NCBI RefSeq assembly: GCF_000399685.1
Contig: NZ_KB976987.1
Span: 2,089,647 to 2,153,646 of the forward strand
Direction of reading: 5' to 3'
Length of the DNA: 64,000 nt
Source: Acinetobacter pittii ANC 4050
GTDB taxonomy: Bacteria > Pseudomonadota > Gammaproteobacteria > Pseudomonadales > Moraxellaceae
The translations under genes were made by a program, and so were the position numbers. Below are positions 37,581 to 45,496 of the stretch, piece by piece. The number at the start of each line of letters is the position of its first letter. The stretch's first letter is position 1. Below the pieces are notes generated by a model, which saw nothing but the letters and a program-made list of their open reading frames with translations, searched no databases and had not been told where the DNA came from.

Positions 37581-39575
37581 CTACGGCACAAGACGAGATG
37601 ATTTTTCAGCAAATGCTTTATGCATAGTGTTCACATCCGGATGATCTTTAATTGGGTCATCTGGGTAATATCCAACATGCATGACACCTTGCTGATAAAG
37701 AGAATGAATTGTTGCAGCCATTTCAGCCGATGGTACCTTTTCGTTTTTACGCCAGTCGGTTGCCTGTAATTCAAAAACAGTTTTCTTAATGCCATTTGGA
37801 TATTGTTTCACACGATCAATCATATCTTTATAGAATTGATCAGAGTTATCGACCTGTTCCATATAAGGCATGGCCATAATAGCCGTAAAGTCATAACGTT
37901 TTAACGACTCTTCAAGCGATTGCGAATACCAGTTTTCTGCATATGGTTTCAAAGCAACTTGCGCGTATAAGTTACGTGCGGTAAGCAAGAACGGTTCATA
38001 TTGTCGCACGTCATCAACGAGTTGCATGGCGAAATCATCTAGATATTTTGTCTTATACGCAGTCCATTTTTGCAAATCTTGATCGTTATCACGAATTTTT
38101 GCTAAATCTGTTGGTAAACCTTGTTTCGCATAAGCTTTTAATGCATCTGGGCTTGCATCTTCATAGTCAGATAAGGTGACATCGTCATGGAATAAAATTC
38201 CGTTAAATGAAGATGACTTAGCCAAATCTTGATAAATCTCACGAATAGTTTGGCGTGCGTCAGATGAGAACGGACTTAAACGGATATACCCCATGTTGAG
38301 GTGTTCACCAGCTTTTGCTTGCTCTGTCACCACCAAATCCTTAGAAACAGGATCAGTTTTTGGTAGTTCCCATGCCAATAAAGGCATCCATGCATAAATA
38401 CGACTTACAGGCGTACGGGTTTGAATTTGCCATGCTACACGGTTAAATAAGTCAGCACGCATTGGAATGTGACGGTTTGGGAAATAAACCATATCGGCAG
38501 AACCATTAGCATCTGGGTCTGAAAAAGCTTGTAAATAGACTGTATTTACCCCCATCGCATTAATTCGGTCTAACAAGTGACCTAAATTACGCTCTTGCTG
38601 TTTCGGATCTGGGTCATAAATATAGTCCAGATCGACATGCATAATTTTTTGCGGACGGTTATTATCCGTTAAATTCAATTCACGATTTTTGATTTCTTGA
38701 GCCAAATCATCAGTCGTCATATCGCCTTCTACCAAAATACGACTCATATTTTGTAGAGATTGTTTTGCGTGATCAGCCCCATCATCCAGTGTAATAGTCA
38801 CTGGCATACCCAATTTTTTCGCAATTTGGACAGTTTGCATATTATAGCGACCATATGGCCATACCATAATACGTGGTGAACGTAAGCCATGTGCTTTAAG
38901 TAGCTCGTTATTTTTCTTTAAATCATTATAGATACGTGATTGATATTGTTCATCGTTCTCGTAGGTTTGAGTTTTAACATCATAAAAACGAGTTGTTGCA
39001 GCAGGTTCAGAGTTACCTTGCGGGTTGCCTGTAATACCGCGGTGTAAATGATAGCTATGGCTTGCAATTTCTACAAAACCACTATCTTGCATCTCTTTCA
39101 GCTCACCCCAGCTTAAGATTTTGTCACGTGGGATTTCTTCCCCTGAAAAATCAACTTTCTGCCCTGCTTTTGGTTCTAACCATGAACCTACGACAGCTAG
39201 AACAACCGGAATTTTTTTAGCTTTAATGACTGGATAAGCATTTTGATAGAAAGATTGATAACCATCATCTACAGTTAATAAAATCGGTTTTGTAGGCAGT
39301 TGAGCCTTACCCTGATGAGCACGGATCAACTGATCAACCGTAATAAAATGAAATCCATTTTTTTGTAGCCATTCAACGTGCTGTGTAAATTGTTGAGTGG
39401 TCACTGCATATTGAGGAATTAAGGCATTTTTAGTATCGGTAATTTCATGATAACCAATCACCGTAAGTGTTGAAGCGTCCAGTTTAGGTGGTTTAGCTAA
39501 TGCCATGCCTGACAAACCTGCCAAGGCCAAGCCAAGTGATATGTTCAACAAAGGAGATGCAAAGCGGATAGTCAT
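37581..39575 (-). CDS. pgaB: PNAG N-deacetylase/hydrolase PgaB
   Basis: This periplasmic enzyme partly deacetylates PNAG so that it can be exported. The N-terminal polysaccharide deacetylase domain has the catalytic pair TVDDGYQSF and the metal motif ASHSYHLH. The C-terminal half is the glycoside-hydrolase-like domain, beginning near MHVDLDYIYDPDP. I start at ATG 39575, giving 664 residues; the longer frame starts with TTG at 39596. The signal peptide ends in MALA and has no lipobox cysteine, unlike the E. coli lipoprotein. No pgaA is found upstream. Confidence 0.93.
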   Translation of the reverse strand: MTIRFASPLLNISLGLALAGLSGMALAKPPKLDASTLTVIGYHEITDTKNALIPQYAVTTQQFTQHVEWLQKNGFHFITVDQLIRAHQGKAQLPTKPILLTVDDGYQSFYQNAYPVIKAKKIPVVLAVVGSWLEPKAGQKVDFSGEEIPRDKILSWGELKEMQDSGFVEIASHSYHLHRGITGNPQGNSEPAATTRFYDVKTQTYENDEQYQSRIYNDLKKNNELLKAHGLRSPRIMVWPYGRYNMQTVQIAKKLGMPVTITLDDGADHAKQSLQNMSRILVEGDMTTDDLAQEIKNRELNLTDNNRPQKIMHVDLDYIYDPDPKQQERNLGHLLDRINAMGVNTVYLQAFSDPDANGSADMVYFPNRHIPMRADLFNRVAWQIQTRTPVSRIYAWMPLLAWELPKTDPVSKDLVVTEQAKAGEHLNMGYIRLSPFSSDARQTIREIYQDLAKSSSFNGILFHDDVTLSDYEDASPDALKAYAKQGLPTDLAKIRDNDQDLQKWTAYKTKYLDDFAMQLVDDVRQYEPFLLTARNLYAQVALKPYAENWYSQSLEESLKRYDFTAIMAMPYMEQVDNSDQFYKDMIDRVKQYPNGIKKTVFELQATDWRKNEKVPSAEMAATIHSLYQQGVMHVGYYPDDPIKDHPDVNTMHKAFAEKSSRLVP

Positions 39576-39786
39576 GAAATAGCGTCTCAATATCAATATA
39601 GATTATTTATGTGAAATTTGATGTTAAGGCACAAATTTTTTGAAATTTGGTCTTAATATCACACTGCCTGCAAATGAACAGTTTTTCAGTCAGCATTTAT
39701 AATCAAATAATCTGAAAATAATCTTAAATATTCAAAAAGCTAAAATATAAATTAATAATGTATTTATATTTAAAGCTCATATAAAT

Positions 39787-39812
39787 AAGAAAGCCCCCTA
39801 AAGGGCTTTAAT
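39787..39812 (-). terminator. terminator of the FKBP gene
   Basis: AAAGCCC (39790-39796) pairs with GGGCTTT (39803-39809) across a 6-base loop, just after the FKBP stop codon at 39819. The T-rich tail on the minus strand is interrupted but adequate. Confidence 0.78.
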
Positions 39813-39818
39813 TTTTCA

Positions 39819-40157
39819 CTAGTCACGAGTTTTGACATCGAATAATTCAATTTCAAAAATTAAATTAGAGTTAGCGGGAATAATCTTACCCATTTTACGC
39901 TCACCATAAGCTAAATGAGCAGGCACGATGAGTTTACGTTTGCCGCCAACCTTCATTCCCATAATGCCTTGGTCCCAGCCTTTAATTACACGGCCTGTGC
40001 CAATCACACATTCAAAATAATTACCGCGGTCAATCGAAGAATCAAATTTTGTGCCGTCTTCTAACCAACCTGTATAGTGAGTTGTAATCAAAGCGCCTTT
40101 AACCGCTTCTTTGCCTTCACCCACTTTTAAGTCGATAATTTCTAATTCATTTGACAT
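39819..40157 (-). CDS. FKBP-type peptidyl-prolyl cis-trans isomerase
   Basis: This 112-residue protein is a single FKBP domain that speeds proline isomerisation during folding. The core motifs THYTGWLEDGTKFDSS and IKGWDQGIMGMKVGGKRKL, followed by PAHLAYGE, are all present. There is no signal peptide, so it acts in the cytoplasm. It stands alone upstream of the pga genes, in the place where pgaA would be expected, and has its own terminator. Confidence 0.93.
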   Translation of the reverse strand: MSNELEIIDLKVGEGKEAVKGALITTHYTGWLEDGTKFDSSIDRGNYFECVIGTGRVIKGWDQGIMGMKVGGKRKLIVPAHLAYGERKMGKIIPANSNLIFEIELFDVKTRD

Positions 40158-40243
40158 GGTATACCCCTTAAACTGAAACTCTAAATCAAAATTAGTACTT
40201 AGTGTACCAACTGAATCTGTAGAATTTGTTGCGCTTTTCTATG

Positions 40244-40774
40244 TTACTGTAACTGTGTCCACACAACACTTGCCTGGCCCTTTTCACCTAAAAGCGTCCA
40301 TTCATTGTCCATGACATTTAATTGAAGCTGCATCGTACGTTCACACAGTTGCTCAAGCTCAGCGGTGCTTTGAGGGGCAATTTGCCACACTTGAACATTA
40401 CTTAATGTTTTAATTTTACTATTTCTCTTCCACCAGTCTTCGACTTGTGTGCCATAAACAACAATCGCAACCGTTTTACAACGCGCACTGGCTTTTTTGA
40501 CTTTATCTTCAGACGGCAAACCGACTTCAATCCATGTTTCTAGCTGACCAGTTAAATCTTTTTGCCATAATGCTGGCTCGTCAGTTTCAAAAAGGTCTTT
40601 AGTAAACTCAAGCTCATCACTTGCGAAGCGGGCAAAAGCCATTAGACGAACCATTAAACGTTCTAAAGTTTCCGAAGGATGTAGGGCAAGCGTCAGCTGG
40701 TAATCACCATAAATATGGTCATCCATATTGGCAATATTCAAGTCTGCCTTATAAATTGTTGCTTTAAGCGCCAT
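40244..40774 (-). CDS. yaeQ: YaeQ-family protein
   Basis: The protein of about 176 residues begins MALKATIYKADLNIA, close to E. coli YaeQ, and has the HPSETLERLMVRLMAFARFA segment typical of the family. YaeQ has a PD-(D/E)XK nuclease-like fold, but its role is not settled; it was first noted as a suppressor linked to RfaH. I start at the ATG near 40774 by family similarity; the longer frame opens with TTG at 40846 and adds a non-conserved stretch. It is a single gene. Confidence 0.88.
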   Translation of the reverse strand: MALKATIYKADLNIANMDDHIYGDYQLTLALHPSETLERLMVRLMAFARFASDELEFTKDLFETDEPALWQKDLTGQLETWIEVGLPSEDKVKKASARCKTVAIVVYGTQVEDWWKRNSKIKTLSNVQVWQIAPQSTAELEQLCERTMQLQLNVMDNEWTLLGEKGQASVVWTQLQ

Positions 40775-40963
40775 GATTAATATGTCCAAAAATTTGGCGC
40801 TAAGGATACTCGATTTTGGGTAAAAAATTATAAAAAAACTGAACAATGCAAAGCCTAGTCATGCGAAATTTGCATATTCTTCCAAAACGCTCAGCTTATT
40901 TTATAGTTGGCCGACTTTTTGCTTGAAAGAGAAATATTCTCCTCTTGCTAAAATTGATGACTT

Positions 40964-42226
40964 ATGTGGCAAAAGCTCAAGCGTAGTTTATTTTTACAGG
41001 TTCTTTGTGCTCTGTTTCTTGGGGTTGCAATTGGAATTGGTTTTCATGATTTCTCCCTATCTCTAAAGCCATTAGGTGATGGTTTTATTTCTTTAATTAA
41101 AATGCTGATTGCCCCCATTGTGTTTTGTGTGGTTGTACTGGGAATCTATGGTGCAAATGACATCAAAAAAATGGGCAAAGTCGGTGCAAAAACCATTCTT
41201 TATTTTGAAGTGGTGACCAGTATTGCTTTAGTTTTAGGCATTATTGTGGCCTATGTATTTAAACCGGGCGTCGGTATGAATATCGATATTAGCCATTTAG
41301 ATGCAAAAGATTTAAGTACCTACACCGAACGTGCCCATGAAATGCATACAGGTTCGGAATTTCTACTCAATATTATTCCCAAAACCTTCACTGCCGCTTT
41401 TGCAAACGGCGATATTTTACAGGTTTTACTCATCGCTATTTTATTTGGCATTTCTCTACTTTTAATTCCTAAACATTTAGCAGAGCTGGTACGCCAAGCG
41501 TTGGAGGCTTTTTCGGAAGTCTTCTTTAAAATTATGGGACTTATTATACGTTTAGCTCCAATTGGTGTATTTGGTTCAGTCGCCTACACCACTGCTAAGT
41601 TTGGTTTAGATTCGCTCTTGCAATTGGGTTATTTGGTTTTACTGTTTTATGCAACCTGCATTTTATTTGTCGTTATTGTTTTAGGTTCGATTTTAAAACT
41701 CGCTGGTCTCAATATTTTCAAATTTGTGGGCTATTTTAGAGATGAACTCGCCATTGTTTTAGGTACGGCCTCTTCAGACTCTGTTCTTCCTCAAGTTATG
41801 AAAAAGCTCAAAAATCTAGGAATTAAAGACTCAACTGTGGGTTTGGTTATTCCCACTGGTTATTCATTTAATTTGGATGGGTTCTCAATTTACTTAACGT
41901 TAGGTGTAATTTTTATTGCGCAAGCCTGCAATATTGATTTGTCTATGCATGACTTGCTAGCAATCTTACTGGTTTCACTCATCACATCTAAAGGGGCGCA
42001 CGGCATTCCCGGCTCAGCTTTAGTTATTCTTGCAGCAACACTTTCAGTTATTCCAAGTCTCCCTGCAATTGGCTTAGTGCTGCTACTTTCAGTCGATTGG
42101 TTTATTGGAATTATTCGTGCCTGTACCAACTTAATCGGTAACTGTGTGGCGACCGTAGTGATTGCTCACTGGGAAAAAGATATTGATCATGCCCAAGCTA
42201 AAGCTGTGTTAGAAGCTAAGCCTTAA
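40964..42226 (+). CDS. dctA: C4-dicarboxylate:cation symporter
   Basis: This 420-residue inner-membrane protein of the SDF/DAACS family imports succinate, fumarate and malate, or related acids. It closely follows the DctA pattern, with PLGDGFISLIKMLIAPIVFC, the reentrant TASSDSVLPQVMKKL loop, SFNLDGFSIYLT and RACTNLIGNCVATVV. Glutamate or aspartate transport is the main alternative within the family. A perfect 13-bp dyad (GAGAA-ATA-TTCTC, 40929-40941) stands upstream, a possible operator. It converges on the GTPase gene. Confidence 0.87.
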   Translation: MWQKLKRSLFLQVLCALFLGVAIGIGFHDFSLSLKPLGDGFISLIKMLIAPIVFCVVVLGIYGANDIKKMGKVGAKTILYFEVVTSIALVLGIIVAYVFKPGVGMNIDISHLDAKDLSTYTERAHEMHTGSEFLLNIIPKTFTAAFANGDILQVLLIAILFGISLLLIPKHLAELVRQALEAFSEVFFKIMGLIIRLAPIGVFGSVAYTTAKFGLDSLLQLGYLVLLFYATCILFVVIVLGSILKLAGLNIFKFVGYFRDELAIVLGTASSDSVLPQVMKKLKNLGIKDSTVGLVIPTGYSFNLDGFSIYLTLGVIFIAQACNIDLSMHDLLAILLVSLITSKGAHGIPGSALVILAATLSVIPSLPAIGLVLLLSVDWFIGIIRACTNLIGNCVATVVIAHWEKDIDHAQAKAVLEAKP

Positions 42227-42235
42227 AACTATTTA

Positions 42236-42273
42236 TAGAGAACATTGGCTCTTCTTTTAGCCAATGTTCTCTA
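42236..42273. terminator. long hairpin between dctA and the GTPase gene
   Basis: A perfect 15-bp stem (42236-42250 with 42259-42273) closes an 8-base loop. The minus-strand stop codon TAG of the GTPase gene is the end of the right arm. There is no clean T run on either side, so it may act as a transcript-stabilising hairpin instead of a strong terminator. Confidence 0.65.
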
Positions 42274-43269
42274 TTCTTCAAACTGACAAGCAAGTAACGC
42301 TGTTTCAAAAGCCAACCAATCGTGATGATGCTCGCTAATGATCTCAATTCGGTTATCAATACCCTCTTCGCCCGACTTATAATTAAACTGATCAGGATTA
42401 AAGTTAAAAACTTTCCAACCTTGATCTGTATTAAAAATTCCCTTGATTCTTAGCCAATCTTGCTGCGCACATAATACGTCTAGCAAAGCATAAAAATCGA
42501 ATTTCCAGCGTTTAGGTAATTTCCAACCTGCCACAATATAACCTTGTGCCGACTCGACATAATGATAAGGTAATTGCTGAATTTCCTTTACGTCCTCGCT
42601 CTCACTCATTTGTTTTTGAAGTTTAAGTAAAGGTTGTATAGATCGTTCAGTTAAACGAGCAGCCACATCAATTTTATTTATGGCTAAATGACCATGTTCA
42701 GTTTTAATCCACTCTTGGTGATAAGGTTGATATTCATCTTTTAATAACTCAAGCGCCTGATCATCTTCAAAAGTCATTAAATCGGTATGTGACACCACCA
42801 CAATCTGGGCAGCTTTTAACTGATCTTCATAAAGGTTTTGTTTAACCCAATTGGTATCATGCAAACGACTACCATCGACCACTGTAATCAACGCTCGCAT
42901 GGCTAAACTACTTTGCCAATGGGGTTCAGTCAGTTGGTCAAATAACTGAGAAGGATGCCCAAGTCCAGTCGGCTCAATAAAGAGTCTATCTGGTTTCTGT
43001 TCACTTAACAGTCGAGCTAAAGCAATATGCATAGGCAACTGACTGCTGCAACATAGACAACCACCTAATAGTTCTTTGACTGCATATCCTTCATCTTGAG
43101 GTAAGAGTTGTTGGTCTACTCCAATTTGCCCAAACTCATTCATTAATACCGCCCAAACCTCATCTTTAGGCTTCTGGCTTAATAAATGCTGTAATAATGT
43201 GGTTTTTCCTGCCCCTAAAAAACCAGAGATAATATGGGTAGGAACAATTTTTTGGGCAATCAGTTTCAC
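42271..43269 (-). CDS. CobW/COG0523-family GTPase, probable metal chaperone
   Basis: This 332-residue G3E GTPase has the P-loop SGFLGAGKTTLL, the metal-binding GGCLCC (CxCC) motif, the EPTGLGHP switch segment and a nucleotide-specificity SHTD motif. A CobW C-terminal domain follows from about residue 235. Members move zinc or other metals to client enzymes. Acinetobacter has a zinc-responsive member called ZigA, but I cannot say this is the same one. No Zur site was recognised in front of it. Confidence 0.87.
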   Translation of the reverse strand: MKLIAQKIVPTHIISGFLGAGKTTLLQHLLSQKPKDEVWAVLMNEFGQIGVDQQLLPQDEGYAVKELLGGCLCCSSQLPMHIALARLLSEQKPDRLFIEPTGLGHPSQLFDQLTEPHWQSSLAMRALITVVDGSRLHDTNWVKQNLYEDQLKAAQIVVVSHTDLMTFEDDQALELLKDEYQPYHQEWIKTEHGHLAINKIDVAARLTERSIQPLLKLQKQMSESEDVKEIQQLPYHYVESAQGYIVAGWKLPKRWKFDFYALLDVLCAQQDWLRIKGIFNTDQGWKVFNFNPDQFNYKSGEEGIDNRIEIISEHHHDWLAFETALLACQFEE

Positions 43270-43770
43270 AAGCGGCTCAAATCAACAAGGTTTAAAAAAA
43301 CTAAGAAAGGTATATCACTGTTTAAGTAGCATGAAAATGATTTTTCACTTTGAAGATATACTTTTCAATTATCGGGCTAAAGCCCCAAATATGTGACAAG
43401 CATCTCATCAATTATCTAAATTAGCTTTTGATATTTATAATTCAAACGAAATATCCTATTCAAGCATATTCACAATTCATGCCAAAGTGTTAGGTTTACG
43501 TAAACAATTTGGTTTTTTTTCACTCAAAAAGAAATATTTTTTCACATTTTAAGGTGTAATTAAGGCGTTTAACTTTACAGATTCCGCACATAAACGGCCC
43601 GTATATTTCATATTGTTAAGATAGGCGTAATAGATTGTTAAGTTAATTGATGTAATCCAAACCTCGGCTTAGCATGTGTCCTAGCTTAGTCATTCAGCCA
43701 TACAGGTTTCATGTAGGTATGAACGATTAGGTTTAATTTATTTTTAAATGAAATTTAAGGATGCCATAAA
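43270..43770. other. 501-base intergenic region before the small secreted protein gene
   Basis: No gene is supported here. The left part is the AT-rich upstream region of the GTPase gene. The right part (about 43610-43770) is less AT-rich and probably forms the promoter and a longer leader of the small gene at 43771. I could not place clear promoter hexamers. Confidence 0.45.
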
Positions 43771-43971
43771 ATGAAATTAGCTAAAACTTTACTCGCTACT
43801 ACACTTGCTTTAACTGCTGCTTCAACTTTCGCTGCTTCTAAGCACGACCAAGCACATAACACTGCTGGTGAAGAAAAAGTTGTTGTTTCAACTCAAGAAC
43901 AAGCAAACACTGCAAATGCTGCATCTGATGCTGTAGGTTCTGCTTCTGAAGCTGCTCCTGCAACTCGTTAA
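43771..43971 (+). CDS. small secreted protein, 66 residues
   Basis: The protein opens with a clear signal peptide (MKLAKTLLATTLALTAAST, then FAA). The mature part is about 44 residues, rich in Ala, Glu, Gln and Ser, and has no cysteine. It is likely disordered in the periplasm or outside the cell. An AAGGA ribosome binding site about 12 bases upstream and a strong terminator after it support a real gene. Function unknown. Confidence 0.8.
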   Translation: MKLAKTLLATTLALTAASTFAASKHDQAHNTAGEEKVVVSTQEQANTANAASDAVGSASEAAPATR

Positions 43972-44050
43972 TTCTCTAAGCACTCTCCTCCAAGCTCAGA
44001 GATAATTTTACTGAAAGGAAATATGGACGCTGAATTTTAGTAAAGAAAAG

Positions 44051-44086
44051 AAAGGATCGAACCATGCTGCGGTTCGATCCTTTTTT
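44051..44086. terminator. strong terminator after the small secreted protein gene
   Basis: A 13-bp stem (44051-44063 with 44071-44083) closes a 7-base loop and is followed by T residues. An A-rich left flank allows it to also stop the converging thioesterase gene. Confidence 0.9.
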
Positions 44087-44102
44087 AATTCAATTTGTTT
44101 TT

Positions 44103-44618
44103 TTAAGAAGTTTTCTTATACATGCTACAAGATGGATTATGGTTTTCTTGCAGACGTAAAACCTTACGGTGCTCAGCTGCTTCAAAGCGACAACGTTTCC
44201 ACTCAGTATTGAGATTTAATTGAGGTACTTCACATGGCTTGCCCTGTTCATCAACAGCAACCATCGTGAAATAACAGCTATTAGTATGGCGCACTGTACG
44301 CTTCTGGATATTTTGGGCTTCAACACGGATACCTACTTCCATAGAAGTACGGCCTACATGGTTCACACTTGCCAAAAACGTTACCAGCTCACCTACATAA
44401 ATCGGTTCTTTAAAATTCACTTTATCTACAGATAAAGTCACCACATAGCCACCCGAATAACGACTTGCGCAAGCGTAAGCGACTTGGTCGAGTAGTTTTA
44501 GAATCGTACCACCATGAACATTACCTGAAAAATTTGCCATATCAGGCGTCATCAAAACTGACATCGTCAATTCAGACTGGTCATCAGTTGCTGGGGTTAT
44601 TTCATCTAATGTAGGCAT
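44103..44618 (-). CDS. acyl-CoA thioesterase (hotdog fold)
   Basis: This 171-residue single-hotdog protein has the NVHGGTILKLLDQVAY motif of YciA-type and eukaryotic cytosolic acyl-CoA thioesterases. VDKVNFKEPIYVGELV follows, and a polar C-terminal tail ends the protein. It would hydrolyse acyl-CoA to free acid and CoA. It appears to be a single gene. The exact chain-length preference cannot be told. Confidence 0.88.
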   Translation of the reverse strand: MPTLDEITPATDDQSELTMSVLMTPDMANFSGNVHGGTILKLLDQVAYACASRYSGGYVVTLSVDKVNFKEPIYVGELVTFLASVNHVGRTSMEVGIRVEAQNIQKRTVRHTNSCYFTMVAVDEQGKPCEVPQLNLNTEWKRCRFEAAEHRKVLRLQENHNPSCSMYKKTS

Positions 44619-44870
44619 AGCTAAACTCTGGGTCTTAAAACAAGCTCAGACAACATTATGGTTGATAATTCACAAAAAAAACATGCTTAAATCCACAACA
44701 TGGCATTGTATTTTTTAATATCTTTGATTGTTTTTTAAAATTTAATTTTTTAAGGCTTTATTTTTAAAGTTATTTTTTAAAGCTGTTTTATTTATCTTAG
44801 AGTTTTTTAGAAGATGCTATGCCATTTTATTCCATGTTCAATGACATAGCAGATTCTTATGAATGGCTTG

Positions 44871-45485
44871 CTATACTTTATTAATGACGCCTGTTACACC
44901 ATTAATGATCATATCAATGGCGATCGTACCGATTAATAAAGCAGATAAACGCCCAACAATATCAAAATAGCGGTCGATATGCTTGGCATGTTTATAGCGT
45001 AAATGATCATGTGAAAATTTCATCAAAATCAAAATACTGCATGTTAAGAACAAGGTAAAGGCAATCACTAGGGCTGCCTCACCAATTGACATTTCAATCC
45101 CTGTGACCACAGCCGCACTAATGGTGCCCGGGCCGATCATAAATGGCATGGCAATGGTGCCAGCCAGATGTTCCGGTGCACCGCGCATTTCACCAATGGT
45201 ATCGGCACCCTGAAAAACATAGCGATAGCCAATCACCAAAAAGATGAGGCCTCCAAAGATCTGAAAGGCTTCAAAACGTACATTCAGATATTTACTAAAA
45301 ATTGTTTCGCCGCCCCATGCAAATAGCATAAAAACGACAAAAGCAATCACACTTCCCTGAATCAGTGCTTTATTAAACACCTTTGCTTCTGAATGGCGGA
45401 GCAAGCCAATCATATAAATGCTCATTAAAAATGGATTGAGCAACGAGAAAAATAAAGCAAAAGAATGTAGATAAGGAGAAGCCAT
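44871..45485 (-). CDS. MarC-family inner-membrane protein
   Basis: This 204-residue protein has about six hydrophobic segments and the MPFMIGPGTISAAVVTG motif of the MarC/YchE family. Members were once thought to be antibiotic-related, but their function is still unknown. It begins 11 bases after the longer BCCT transporter gene and is probably cotranscribed with it, which might hint at a role in osmotic adaptation here. Confidence 0.86.
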   Translation of the reverse strand: MASPYLHSFALFFSLLNPFLMSIYMIGLLRHSEAKVFNKALIQGSVIAFVVFMLFAWGGETIFSKYLNVRFEAFQIFGGLIFLVIGYRYVFQGADTIGEMRGAPEHLAGTIAMPFMIGPGTISAAVVTGIEMSIGEAALVIAFTLFLTCSILILMKFSHDHLRYKHAKHIDRYFDIVGRLSALLIGTIAIDMIINGVTGVINKV

Positions 45486-45496
45486 GCATTTTCCTC

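Noticed and set aside
39597-39818. Remnant of pgaA before pgaB
   Set aside because: I looked for a coding remnant in this gap and found none that could be supported; only AT-rich sequence and the FKBP terminator are visible.
43199-43396. 65-codon frame at the start of the GTPase gene region
   Set aside because: Half of it is antisense to the P-loop coding region and no start signal is seen.
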